Positions 1 to 9,111 of a stretch of 64,000 nt of DNA are shown piece by piece. Numbering within the stretch: position 1 is the stretch's first letter; the number at the start of each line of letters is the position of its first letter. Origin of the DNA: Lachnospira sp. UBA3790 (lineage in GTDB: Bacteria; Bacillota; Clostridia; Lachnospirales; Lachnospiraceae); assembly GCA_002369135.1 (NCBI GenBank), contig DFEY01000003.1:135853-199852 (forward strand). The letters are read 5' to 3'. The notes under the pieces were generated by a model. It searched no databases. It was not told the origin of the DNA and saw only the letters and a list, made by a program, of their open reading frames with translations. The translations under genes were made by a program, and so were the position numbers.

Positions 1-9
1 CTTTGTGAG

Positions 10-305
10 GGCATATAAAATCGCAATTTTGCCAAATCATATGCCTCTATTTTTAAGAAACAGCTAAAATAGAGGTAAAAAAGGCATATGATTTTGACTT
101 TTTGTAATTATATATGCCTCTATTATTGAGAAATAGCAAAAATATATGCAAAAAAGGCATATGGTTTTGACTTTTTGCAATTTTATATGCCTCTATTATT
201 GAGAAATAGCAAAAATAGATGCAAAAAAGGCATATGATTTCATGTTTTTGCGATTTTATATGCCTCTATTTCGGACAAACAGCAAAAATAGAGGCACAAA
301 ATGGC
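10..305. repeat. 73-bp tandem repeat array, each unit a potential hairpin
   Basis: The string TATGCCTC recurs at 40, 113, 186 and 259, exactly 73 bp apart. A partial earlier unit (GGCATAT at 10) is in phase, so the array may continue left of the window. Each unit starts TATGCCTCTATT and later carries GGCATATG. In unit 1 GCCTCTATTTT can pair with AAAATAGAGG, so a unit can fold as a hairpin with an outer CATATGCC/GGCATATG arm and an inner arm. Unit 4 decays after about 305. The array ends about 30 bp before the topoisomerase promoter. No coding potential is convincing here. Its function is unknown. Confidence 0.9.
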
Positions 306-333
306 CAAAAACCCCATTATATACGGGTTTTCC

Positions 334-362
334 TTGCCATAACACACAACATATTGTATAAT
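334..362 (+). promoter_or_regulatory. Promoter of the topoisomerase operon
   Basis: TTGCCA at 334-339 and TATAAT at 357-362 are separated by 17 bp, close to the sigma-A consensus. Transcription would begin near 369, giving a leader of about 75 nt. Immediately upstream, AAAACCC (308-314) and GGGTTTT (324-330) form a short inverted repeat that could end transcription from the repeat array. Confidence 0.8.
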
Positions 363-444
363 ATAGTAGTTAAAATGGCTAAAAATGGGGTAAAAGCCAC
401 CTAAATTGGAATAATCCCCATAAATAATAGAAATGGAGAGTAAA

Positions 445-2373
445 ATGGCAAGTAAATATGACGGAAAAGGAAAATCTTACGATGGCGATAGTATTTCGGT
501 CTTGAAAGGTCTAGAGCCAGTTCGTCAGCGTCCTGGAATGTATATTGGTAGTGTAGGAACTAAAGGTCTGAACCACTTAATATACGAGATTATGGACAAC
601 TCAGTAGATGAGCACTTGGCAGGATATTGTGACGAGATTTGGGTAACTCTAGAAAAAGATGGAACAGCTACTATCGAAGATAACGGTCGTGGAATTCCTG
701 TAGATATGAATAAGCAAGCCAAGAAGTCTGCCCTTGAGGTTGTTTTTACAACACTTCATGCCGGTGGTAAGTTTGGCGATGGCAACTATAAGATTTCTGG
801 TGGTCTACACGGTGTAGGTTCATCTGTTGTTAACGCGCTTTCTGAATGGATGGAAGTTTGGGTTAAGAGAGATGGCATTGTGTGGAATCAGAAATATAAA
901 CAAGGTAAAGTTAAATCTAAGGTAAAGGAAGTTGGTACATGTAGAAAGAACGATACAGGTACAAAGGTTACATTCCTTCCTGATCCAGAGATTTTTGAAA
1001 AGACATATTTTAAGGCTGAAGCAGTTAGAAGTAGACTTCACGAGACAGCATACCTAAACCCAGGTCTTACTATTCACTATGAAAACAAGAGAGCTGGAGA
1101 GGAAGAGACTGTTGAGTATCACGAGCCAGACGGCATCAAAGCATTCATCAAAGACCTAGACAACGAAAAAGAAGCAGTGACAGATATAATTTATTTCAAA
1201 CGCGAGATAGAGGGTATCGAACTAGAGATTGCTTTCCAATATGTAAACGAATTCACAGAGAACATCCTAGGTTTCTGTAACAATATCTTTACACAAGAAG
1301 GTGGAGCGCATATTACTGGTTTTAAATCTACTTTGACGCAGACTATTAACCAGTATGCAAGAGAGTTAGGAAACCTTAAGGATAAAGATGCTAACTTTAC
1401 AGGTGCCGATGTTCGTAACGGCCTGACAGCCATTGTTGCTATCAAGCATCCAGATCCTAGATTTGAGGGTCAGACAAAGACTAAGCTTGATAACCCTGAT
1501 GCAGAGAAGGCGACAAAGACTATTGCAAACGAGCAGTTAACTCTTTACTTTGACAAGAACCTAGAGACTTTGAAGAAGGTAATTGAGTGTGCAGAAAAAT
1601 CTGCCAAGATTAGAAAGGCAGAAGCTAGATCAAAGACAAATATGCTTACAAAGAGCAAGTTCTCAATAGACAGCAACGGTAAACTTGCAAACTGCGAGAG
1701 CAGAAAACCTGAAGAGTGTGAAATCTTCATAGTAGAGGGTGATTCTGCCGGCGGTTCAGCTAAGACTGCTAGAGATAGAAAGACTCAGGCTATTATGCCT
1801 ATCAGAGGTAAAATCCTAAACGTTGAGAAGGCGTCTATGGATAAGGTTTTGGCGAACGCCGAAATTAAGACTATGATTAACGCATTTGGATGCGGCTTCT
1901 CCGAAGGATACGGTAACGACTTTGATATTGATAAACTCAAGTTTGATAAGATTATTCTTATGACTGATGCCGATGTGGACGGTGCGCATATCGATACATT
2001 GCTACTTACATTCTTCTACAGATTTATGCCGGATTTGATTACAGGTGGTCATGTGTATATAGCAACACCTCCTCTATACAAGGTTGTTCCTAAAAAGGGT
2101 GAGGGTGAATACTTATATGATGACAAAGCACTTGAGAAGTATCGTAAGAATCATAAAGGATTTACACTTCAAAGATACAAAGGTCTTGGAGAGATGGACC
2201 CAGAGCAACTTTGGGAAACTACACTTGATCCAAAGACTAGAATCTTAAAGCAAGTAGAAATAGAAGACGCTAAACTAGCATCGCGTGTTACAAACATGCT
2301 TATGGGTACAGAAGTAGCGCCTAGACGTGACTTCATTTACAAGAATGCTAGAGATGCAGAGATTGATGCATAA
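445..2373 (+). CDS. gyrB: DNA gyrase/topoisomerase IV subunit B (GyrB/ParE family)
   Basis: ATPase subunit of a type IIA topoisomerase. It works with the adjacent A subunit to pass DNA duplexes through a double-strand break and so control supercoiling. The 642-residue product has the GHKL ATPase region at the N-terminus (IMDNSVDEHLAG, EDNGRGIP, GGLHGVGSSVVNALS), a transducer domain, and a TOPRIM domain with EGDSAGG near residue 431 and the metal-binding DADVDGAHI; the tail ends with QRYKGLGEM. I chose the ATG at 445 because GGAG (435-438) lies 6 nt upstream; the in-frame ATG at 433 has no ribosome binding site. The A-subunit gene begins 26 nt downstream. Without dnaA and recF nearby, this may be the second, ParE-like pair found in many Clostridia, so the gyrB/parE choice is open. 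Confidence 0.9.
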   Translation: MASKYDGKGKSYDGDSISVLKGLEPVRQRPGMYIGSVGTKGLNHLIYEIMDNSVDEHLAGYCDEIWVTLEKDGTATIEDNGRGIPVDMNKQAKKSALEVVFTTLHAGGKFGDGNYKISGGLHGVGSSVVNALSEWMEVWVKRDGIVWNQKYKQGKVKSKVKEVGTCRKNDTGTKVTFLPDPEIFEKTYFKAEAVRSRLHETAYLNPGLTIHYENKRAGEEETVEYHEPDGIKAFIKDLDNEKEAVTDIIYFKREIEGIELEIAFQYVNEFTENILGFCNNIFTQEGGAHITGFKSTLTQTINQYARELGNLKDKDANFTGADVRNGLTAIVAIKHPDPRFEGQTKTKLDNPDAEKATKTIANEQLTLYFDKNLETLKKVIECAEKSAKIRKAEARSKTNMLTKSKFSIDSNGKLANCESRKPEECEIFIVEGDSAGGSAKTARDRKTQAIMPIRGKILNVEKASMDKVLANAEIKTMINAFGCGFSEGYGNDFDIDKLKFDKIILMTDADVDGAHIDTLLLTFFYRFMPDLITGGHVYIATPPLYKVVPKKGEGEYLYDDKALEKYRKNHKGFTLQRYKGLGEMDPEQLWETTLDPKTRILKQVEIEDAKLASRVTNMLMGTEVAPRRDFIYKNARDAEIDA

Positions 2374-2399
2374 AACACTAAGGAATTAGGAGAATATAA

Positions 2400-4787
2400 A
2401 TGTCAGAACAAATAATTAAAACGGAATATTCGGAGGTAATGCAAAAGAGTTACATAGATTATGCGATGAGTGTTATCTGTGCTAGAGCATTGCCTGACGC
2501 TAGAGATGGTTTGAAACCGGTTCAAAGACGTGTGCTTTATGCTATGGACCAGCTTCACCTAAACCATGATAAGCCACACCGTAAATCAGCTCGTATAGTT
2601 GGTGATACGATGGGTAAATACCATCCACACGGTGATAGCTCAATTTATGAAACTCTTGTAGTTTTGGCACAGGAGTTTAAAAAGGGAAAAGCATTGGTAG
2701 ATGGCCATGGAAACTTCGGATCTATAGAGGGTGACGGAGCAGCTGCTATGCGTTACACAGAGGCTCGTCTTCAGAAGTTTTCAGAGGATGTTTATTTGGC
2801 TGACCTCGACAAAGACATAGTAGACTTTGTACCTAACTTTGACGAGACAGAAAAAGAGCCAGAGGTTCTTCCTGTGCGTGTGCCCAACTTGTTAGTAAAT
2901 GGTGCCGAGGGTATCGCTGTTGGTATGGCGACATCTATCCCTACTCACAACTTAGGCGAAGTAATAGATGCAGTTATGGCTTATATGTCAAAGAACAGTA
3001 TCAGCGTGGAAGATTTGCTAGAGATTATGCCTGGTCCAGACTTCCCAACAGGCGGTATTGTTGCAAATAAGTCTGATCTAAAAGAAATCTACGAAACAGG
3101 TACTGGTAAACTCAAACTTCGTGGAAAAGTCGAGTTTGAAAAGGGAAAGAGCAGAGGACATGACAAGTTAGTCATTACTGAAATCCCTTATACAATGATT
3201 GGTGCAGGAATTGGAAAGTTCCTATCAGACGTAGTTAGTTTAGTTGAAAACAAAGTAACTACAGATATAGTTGATATCTCAAACGCATCAGACAAAAATG
3301 GTGTGCGTATCGTTCTTGAACTAAAGAAGGGTGCGGATGTTGAAAAGATTATCAACATGCTTTATAAGAAGACAAAGCTAGAAGATACTTTCGGTGTAAA
3401 TATGCTAGCTATCGCGGATGGTAGGCCAGAAGTTATGGGAATCAAAAAACTTCTTAAGTTTTACGTTGAATATCAGTACGAACTAGCTACTAGAAAGTAT
3501 AAGACATTGCTTGAGAAAGCTTTGGAGCAGAAGGAAATAAAAGAAGGTCTTATCAAGGCTACTAATATTATAGATTTGATTATCGAGATAATCAGAGGTA
3601 GTGAGAGCCAGAAGCAGGTTAAGGATTGCTTGACTAAAGGTATCACTGAGGGAATCAAGTTTAAGAAAAAAGAGTCGCCAGCTCTTGCAGGAAACTTGAA
3701 TTTCACAGATCGTCAGGCTACAGCCATCCTTGATTTAAGACTTGCTAAGTTGATTGGTCTTGAGATTAAAGCTTTGGAGAAGGAGTACGAAGAGCTAACT
3801 GAAAAGATAGCTGAGTACGAAGATATCCTAGAGAACAAGCGCTCAATGACTAAGGCTATCAAGACTGACCTTAAGGCTATCAAAGAAGAGTACGGCGAAG
3901 AGAGAAAGACATCTATAGAAGATGGTAAGGAAGCTGTATTTAACGAAAACGAATTTGTAGAGCAAGAGGTTGTCTTTGTACAAGACAAATTTGGCTACGC
4001 CAAATTACTAGAGCCTGCGGCATACGATAGAAATATTGAATCTGTAAATAAAGAGTACAAATATATTTACAGATGTATGAATACAGATAATGTTTGTATT
4101 TTCACAAACACAGGAAATGTACATCAAGTGAAGGTTCAGAGCGTTCCTTTGAAGAAGGTTCGTGAGAAGGGAACACCTATCGATAACCTCGGAAACTACT
4201 CAAGTGCAGGTGAGAATATCGTTGCACTATTCACATATGATGACATTAAAGACAAAAAACTCTTATTTACAACAAAATTAGGGCTTATAAAGTTAGTAGA
4301 TGGAAGCGAGTTTGAAACTAACAGAAAAACTATGGCAGCAACTAAGTTGGCAGATGGCGACGAACTAGCTTCTGTAAATATGACTAGAATTTCAGAGAAA
4401 GTTTACGATGACGAAGAGTCAGTTGCTATCACTGGTGGATCTGGTGACGAAGATGGAATGGAATCTCTAGACTTTGAGCAGACTGAACTACCTATTGAAG
4501 GTGATAAGCCACAAGAGGGTGAACTTCAGTACACTAGAGAGATTCTTGTTATCCAGACAGACGGCGGCATCTTCCTTAGATTCCCTATCAGCCAGGTTCC
4601 TGAGCAGAAGAAGGGTACAAAGGGAGTTATCGGTATTCGTCTAAACGATGGCGACTGGGTATCTAACGTATACGTATTAGATACAGGTGATGACATTACT
4701 GTTAAGGCAAATGGCAGAAATGTTGAGTTACGCAAACTTAAGATTGGTAAGCGTGCGACAAAGGGCGTAAAGGTACGTAAGAAATAA
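2400..4787 (+). CDS. gyrA: DNA gyrase/topoisomerase IV subunit A (GyrA/ParC family)
   Basis: DNA-breaking subunit of a type IIA topoisomerase, the partner of the preceding B subunit. The 795-residue protein has the winged-helix core with HPHGDS (Ser80, the quinolone-resistance position) and the catalytic tyrosine in AAMRYTEARL (Tyr119). The breakage-reunion domain ends in a coiled coil around residues 430-500, followed by beta-pinwheel blades. The pinwheel is atypical: it contains an acidic insert (residues about 660-705, with DDEE, GDEDGMES and EGDKPQEGE), and the only GyrA-box-like string is QKKGTKG near residue 728. That is degenerate against QRRGGKG and sits late in the domain. Wrapping activity is therefore uncertain, and the enzyme could be decatenating (ParC-like). 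AGGAG at 2388-2392 gives the start. It is co-transcribed with the B subunit. Confidence 0.88.
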   Translation: MSEQIIKTEYSEVMQKSYIDYAMSVICARALPDARDGLKPVQRRVLYAMDQLHLNHDKPHRKSARIVGDTMGKYHPHGDSSIYETLVVLAQEFKKGKALVDGHGNFGSIEGDGAAAMRYTEARLQKFSEDVYLADLDKDIVDFVPNFDETEKEPEVLPVRVPNLLVNGAEGIAVGMATSIPTHNLGEVIDAVMAYMSKNSISVEDLLEIMPGPDFPTGGIVANKSDLKEIYETGTGKLKLRGKVEFEKGKSRGHDKLVITEIPYTMIGAGIGKFLSDVVSLVENKVTTDIVDISNASDKNGVRIVLELKKGADVEKIINMLYKKTKLEDTFGVNMLAIADGRPEVMGIKKLLKFYVEYQYELATRKYKTLLEKALEQKEIKEGLIKATNIIDLIIEIIRGSESQKQVKDCLTKGITEGIKFKKKESPALAGNLNFTDRQATAILDLRLAKLIGLEIKALEKEYEELTEKIAEYEDILENKRSMTKAIKTDLKAIKEEYGEERKTSIEDGKEAVFNENEFVEQEVVFVQDKFGYAKLLEPAAYDRNIESVNKEYKYIYRCMNTDNVCIFTNTGNVHQVKVQSVPLKKVREKGTPIDNLGNYSSAGENIVALFTYDDIKDKKLLFTTKLGLIKLVDGSEFETNRKTMAATKLADGDELASVNMTRISEKVYDDEESVAITGGSGDEDGMESLDFEQTELPIEGDKPQEGELQYTREILVIQTDGGIFLRFPISQVPEQKKGTKGVIGIRLNDGDWVSNVYVLDTGDDITVKANGRNVELRKLKIGKRATKGVKVRKK

Positions 4788-4828
4788 ATACTAGTTGTTT
4801 TTGCTAAAACTATTTTAGAGGTTTGATT

Positions 4829-7189
4829 ATGCAAAACAAAACTGTAAAAAGAATAATTGTTATGATTTTGGCTATGGCGCTAGTGGTAGCCAGTGTTAAC
4901 TTTGTGCCAAAAACAGAAGTTGAGGCTGATGCGTTTGAAACTAGCATTAAGGATTTCCCTAGTAGTTACAAATCATCTCTAAGAGCTTTGCATAAAAAAT
5001 ATCCAAATTGGAAGTTTGTTCCATATAAGACGGGTATTAAGTTTGCGACAGCTGTTTCAAAAGAGAGCAAAAACAATATGAGTTTGATTGAGAACTACTT
5101 TAGTAAGTTCTTTAAATCAAACGCTAAAGGGGATTACTTCCCACAGACAAAGAAATATGTAGCAAAAGATGGAGGAACTTGGGTATCAGCAAACAAGAAT
5201 GCAACAGCATACTTTATGGATCCAAGAAACTTTCTAAATGCTTCATCTATATATATGTTTGAGTCATTAGCATTTGATTCATCTACTCAAACTCAAGCCG
5301 GAGTGGAAGCAGTGCTAAAAGGCACATTTATGTACAAGACAAACATTTGTTATTTGACTAGCAAAGGAAAATATACAAAGACTAGCACCAAGTATTCGGC
5401 GCAGATTTTAGCAGCAGCTAAAGCCGCTAATGTAAATGCATACTATATTGCTTCAAAGATTAGACAGGAAATCGGCGGTTCAAAGAATTCTAAGTATGCC
5501 GGTATGGGCGCAAGCGGAAGTGTTTCTGGTTCATACGGCTCCTACAAAGGAATTTACAACTTCTACAACATTGGTGCATTTACAGGAGCTAACCCTATCG
5601 CTAGTGGACTTAGCTGGGCTAAAAGTGGAAAGACATATTCGCGTCCATGGACTACACCTATGAAGTCAATCAATGGTGGAGCAAAATACATTGGAGATAA
5701 ATATATCAACTGCGGACAGTACACAATCTACTTTGAGAGATTTAATGTGAACAAATCATCTAAGTATGGTTTGTATTCGCATCAATATATGACAAATGTA
5801 TACGGAGCAGCAGCAGAGGCTGACCTTACTGCAAACGCATACAACTCAATGGGTATAGCTGGACTTACTAAAAAGTTTATCATTCCTGTTTACACAAGTA
5901 TGCCTGCAAAGAGCCAGAGCGTAACTTTGGGTGCTGTAGGAAAATCTGCTAAGACTTCAGATTCTATTATGATTAGAAAAGGTCCTGGCTCAGGATACAA
6001 AGGTTTGGTAACTTTGCCTAAGGGTACTAAAGTTACTGTATATCATGGAAAGATAAGTAACTCAGGTTACGGAGTAAGACTTCTAAGAAATCCTTACTGG
6101 CTATATGCACACGCCAAATACAAAGGAAAATTATACAAAGGTTATTTGACGGCGTCGTACGTCACAATAACTACAGCAAAATACATTACCAAGAAAGTGA
6201 AAACCAAACTTCCAGTGAAGATTTCTAAATCTGGAACTATCTACTATAGATCGAATAATCCAGCTATTTGCACAGTGGATTCAAAGGGCTATGTGACAGG
6301 AAAGAAGAAAGGTAGCACTACAGTTTACGCTATCTCAGCCACAGGCTCTATCAGTGGACTTAAGATTAGTGTTGTATCAAGCGGAGTTTCAGTTACTCCT
6401 AATTATGTTTCGCTTTACACTGGCCAGACAAAGAAACTAAAAACCAAGTTGCTTCCTTCTAAAAAGAAGAATGCAGTCAAGAAGTTTACTTCTAGCAATA
6501 GCAAGGTGACATCAGTTTCTAAGAAGGGTGTTATAACAGCTAAGGCTCAGGGAACTGCTGTTATAACTTGTAAGCCTAAAAAAGGTTTTAGTTCTAAGTG
6601 TACAGTTAAGGTTACAAATGCAACACCTAGCAAGTCAACTCTTAGAGCAAAAGCAACTGGATATAACTCAGCATCAGTCTCTTGGACTAGTCAGTACGGC
6701 ATTACACAGTACAGAGTTTATAGAAAACCACAGGTTGGACCTTTGAAATTAGTGAAGGCTGTGCCTGGCACAGTCACATCGCTTAAAGATACAAACCTTG
6801 AGACAGGTGTTAAGTATACATACACTGTAGTTGCGTTTAGAACTGTCAGCGGCAAAGTCCACAAAGGCCCTACTTCAAATGCAGTAGTAGTACAGCCGGT
6901 TCCTGGCAAGAGTAAGATTAAAAAAATGAAAGCCAAAGGCAAAGGAGTAACATTTAATCTAAAAGCCGTGGCTGGCGCTACAGGATATAATATTGTGAAA
7001 CGTGTAGGCAAGAACAAGGCCTATAAGAAGATAGGTGTAGTGAAGGCTGGACAGAAATTATCTTTCTATGACAAGAAATTAAAAAAGGGAAAGAAGTACT
7101 ATTATAAAGTTATTGTATTTACTACGGTTAAAGGAACACATTACTACGGAAAATATTCAAAAGTTAAAACTTTTACAAGAAAGAAATAG
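4829..7189 (+). CDS. Secreted N-acetylglucosaminidase with SH3, Ig-like and FN3 domains
   Basis: Probable peptidoglycan hydrolase acting in the cell wall. The 786-residue protein has a signal peptide (KRIIVMILAMALVVASVNF) and then a glucosaminidase-like catalytic region (about 40-320). In that region the string SKIRQEIGGS resembles the catalytic-glutamate segment of GH73-type enzymes, and YNFYNIGAF is typical of clostridial members. It is followed by a bacterial SH3 domain (about 365-450, MIRKGPGSGYKGLVTLP), two Ig-like Big_2 modules (about 450-600, SNSKVTSVSKKGVITA) and two lysine-rich FN3-like modules to the end. The start is the ATG at 4829, 7 nt after AGAGG; the TTG at 4823 is too close to that site. 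It begins 41 nt after gyrA. The next gene is a HAD-like protein in the same direction. Confidence 0.85.
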   Translation: MQNKTVKRIIVMILAMALVVASVNFVPKTEVEADAFETSIKDFPSSYKSSLRALHKKYPNWKFVPYKTGIKFATAVSKESKNNMSLIENYFSKFFKSNAKGDYFPQTKKYVAKDGGTWVSANKNATAYFMDPRNFLNASSIYMFESLAFDSSTQTQAGVEAVLKGTFMYKTNICYLTSKGKYTKTSTKYSAQILAAAKAANVNAYYIASKIRQEIGGSKNSKYAGMGASGSVSGSYGSYKGIYNFYNIGAFTGANPIASGLSWAKSGKTYSRPWTTPMKSINGGAKYIGDKYINCGQYTIYFERFNVNKSSKYGLYSHQYMTNVYGAAAEADLTANAYNSMGIAGLTKKFIIPVYTSMPAKSQSVTLGAVGKSAKTSDSIMIRKGPGSGYKGLVTLPKGTKVTVYHGKISNSGYGVRLLRNPYWLYAHAKYKGKLYKGYLTASYVTITTAKYITKKVKTKLPVKISKSGTIYYRSNNPAICTVDSKGYVTGKKKGSTTVYAISATGSISGLKISVVSSGVSVTPNYVSLYTGQTKKLKTKLLPSKKKNAVKKFTSSNSKVTSVSKKGVITAKAQGTAVITCKPKKGFSSKCTVKVTNATPSKSTLRAKATGYNSASVSWTSQYGITQYRVYRKPQVGPLKLVKAVPGTVTSLKDTNLETGVKYTYTVVAFRTVSGKVHKGPTSNAVVVQPVPGKSKIKKMKAKGKGVTFNLKAVAGATGYNIVKRVGKNKAYKKIGVVKAGQKLSFYDKKLKKGKKYYYKVIVFTTVKGTHYYGKYSKVKTFTRKK

Positions 7190-7243
7190 ACTTATTGTTC
7201 GATATAAGATATAACATATAGAGTATATTTTTTGGGGATTACG

Positions 7244-8020
7244 ATGATCAGATTAGTTGTAAGTAGTTTGGAAAATATAATAGAGCTAAATGATAAAAGA
7301 GAAGTCGGCGAAGATATTCTAGATTTAATCGTGCGCCTAAAAGAAAAAGACATAAAATTTGCGATAGCGACTTCACAGAACTATGATTCGGTGAAAGATA
7401 TTTTCGGAAGACTTAAGAATGATATTATTTATATTTGTAATGATGGTGGAGTAGTTATTTACCAAGACAAAGTAATTAGCAAAACACCTATTGATAGACT
7501 CGTATGTCTAGGAGTAGCTGACGAACTGGGAGAAGATAGAAGTTACAAACTCATGTTATCAGGCGAGAGAAATGCAGTTCTTTTAAAAGCAAATGCCACA
7601 TTTGAAAGACGCCTTAAGAAAAATGGAATCAAACCTGAGTTTGTTGGTAGTACCCAGGAAATGAGTGGAGATATCACTAAAATTACTATATTTAAGGACA
7701 AAGGATTTACTGAGGCAGACTTTAGTGGATTTATCGAAAAGTGGGGAAATAGAGCAAATATTTCGGCCACAGATGAAACACAGTTGTTTGTAACAGGACA
7801 ATATGTATCTAAAGGAATGGCGCTAGCTGTCGTTCAGCACCTATTTGATATTTCAGAGGAAGATACGGTGGTCTTTGGTGCAAACTTCAGTGATATTGAT
7901 ATGTTTGATCATTCATACTTTGCATATGCCATGATGGATAGCGCATCACAAGTTCGTGATTCGGCTCAGCATATTGCGGAGAGTGTGAATATGATTATAG
8001 AAGACATTTTAAGAATGTAG
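7244..8020 (+). CDS. HAD-superfamily (Cof-like) protein lacking the catalytic aspartates
   Basis: The 258-residue protein has the layout of Cof-type haloacid-dehalogenase-fold sugar-phosphate phosphatases: a short Rossmann core, a cap (about 80-180), the motif III lysine in SKGMAL, and a motif IV-like string GANFSDIDMF. Motif I, normally D-x-D-G-T at the N-terminus, reads RLVVSSLENIIEL here, so both catalytic aspartates are missing; the usual motif IV GDxxND is also changed. The fold looks preserved and the frame is open, so this is probably a non-catalytic HAD paralogue rather than a decayed gene. The start ATG at 7244 follows GGGG with 7 nt spacing; the TTG at 7232 was rejected. It is probably co-transcribed with the lipoprotein 11 nt downstream. 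Confidence 0.75.
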   Translation: MIRLVVSSLENIIELNDKREVGEDILDLIVRLKEKDIKFAIATSQNYDSVKDIFGRLKNDIIYICNDGGVVIYQDKVISKTPIDRLVCLGVADELGEDRSYKLMLSGERNAVLLKANATFERRLKKNGIKPEFVGSTQEMSGDITKITIFKDKGFTEADFSGFIEKWGNRANISATDETQLFVTGQYVSKGMALAVVQHLFDISEEDTVVFGANFSDIDMFDHSYFAYAMMDSASQVRDSAQHIAESVNMIIEDILRM

Positions 8021-8031
8021 TGGAGTAAAAT

Positions 8032-9063
8032 ATGAAAATTAGAAAAATAGTAGCGTTAGGTTTAACACTATGTTTATCTTCCGCCATGCTTTTTGGTTGT
8101 GGGTGTTCTATTAATTCGGACACACCTATCATCGGAACATTTTTCGGATTAAATGATGCCCAAGTGTTCAAGGTAGATAAATTGATTTGCAATAAACCTG
8201 AGTATATGGTTCAAGTGTTGAACACTGCCAACAAATATAAAGCAGGATTTGGTGGAACAGTAGACTGGAACTCGAAGATTACAAAGAATAAGACTTTGTC
8301 TCAGTATATTATGGATCAAGTGAAAGAGGACATGAGTGTTAAATACTCAATGGCTTCTATGGCAAAGGAAAAGTTGGTTACACTTTCTAGTGGTGAAGAA
8401 GAGGCTATCAAGAGTGCGGCTCGTCAGTACTATTCTAGTTTGACCGATGCGGAGAAAGAGTTTACCAAAGCCAAAGAAAAAGATGTGGTTAAGATTTATA
8501 AAAATTATAAGTTGGCCGACAAAGTATACGAGAAGGTTACAGAAGATCAAGATGTGACAGTGAGCGATGAAGAGACTAGAGCAGCCAAAATTAATTACAT
8601 TCGAATGAGCACTGAAAAGCATGATATGAAATATATTAACAAGTGGCTTAAGTTTGCAAGAATGAATGTTAAGAATGGATATCAGCCATTTTCTAGAGAA
8701 GCTAAACAGTTTAGTGATGATGACATATATCAACGAATCATATACAAAAACGAAGCAAAAAAAGATTTTGAGAAAAATGTTTTTGATATGGACTCTGGAG
8801 AACTAAGCAAGATCATTCAGGATGGTAAAGATTACTACATAATTCAATGTATTGATAATTACTTAAAGAAAGAAAGCCTAGAAAACAAAAACAGACTTAT
8901 TGATAAGAACAAAAAAGAGTACTTCAACAAAGAATACAAGAAGTATTTAGATGATGTAGATACAGACTTTAATTCATCATCTGTAGAGAATGTAAAACTT
9001 CCAACAGGCGGAGACTATATACACTACAATCTATTATCAATCTATAACAGTCAGATAAAATAA
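8032..9063 (+). CDS. PrsA/SurA-like lipoprotein foldase
   Basis: The 343-residue lipoprotein has a signal peptide ending in the lipobox LFGC, so it should be anchored on the outer face of the membrane. The rest is mostly helical and charged, like the chaperone part of PrsA/SurA proteins. Residues about 185-285 look like a reduced parvulin domain: a strand in INYIRM and a final segment FDMDSGELSKIIQDG then YYIIQC, resembling the GE-x-S-x-V...YGYHII ending of parvulins. The loops are short, so isomerase activity is doubtful. GGAG 8 nt before the ATG supports the start. It ends at a strong bidirectional terminator. It may help fold the many secreted proteins encoded nearby, but that is inference. 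Confidence 0.65.
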   Translation: MKIRKIVALGLTLCLSSAMLFGCGCSINSDTPIIGTFFGLNDAQVFKVDKLICNKPEYMVQVLNTANKYKAGFGGTVDWNSKITKNKTLSQYIMDQVKEDMSVKYSMASMAKEKLVTLSSGEEEAIKSAARQYYSSLTDAEKEFTKAKEKDVVKIYKNYKLADKVYEKVTEDQDVTVSDEETRAAKINYIRMSTEKHDMKYINKWLKFARMNVKNGYQPFSREAKQFSDDDIYQRIIYKNEAKKDFEKNVFDMDSGELSKIIQDGKDYYIIQCIDNYLKKESLENKNRLIDKNKKEYFNKEYKKYLDDVDTDFNSSSVENVKLPTGGDYIHYNLLSIYNSQIK

Positions 9064-9075
9064 TTAGACAAATAA

Positions 9076-9107
9076 AAAAGGATTAGCATTTGCTAATCCT
9101 TTTTTTA
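9076..9107. terminator. Bidirectional rho-independent terminator
   Basis: GGATTAGCA (9080-9088) and TGCTAATCC (9091-9099) pair perfectly. Runs of A on the left and T on the right let it stop both the lipoprotein operon (+) and the YfhO gene (-), which converge here. Confidence 0.9.
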
Positions 9108-9111
9108 TGTA

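Noticed and set aside
10..305. CRISPR array
   Set aside because: The 73-bp units are tandem and continuous with no variable spacers between short identical repeats, and there are no cas genes.
219..404. 61-residue open frame before gyrB
   Set aside because: It starts inside the hairpin repeat, crosses the promoter, has no ribosome site and low-complexity composition.
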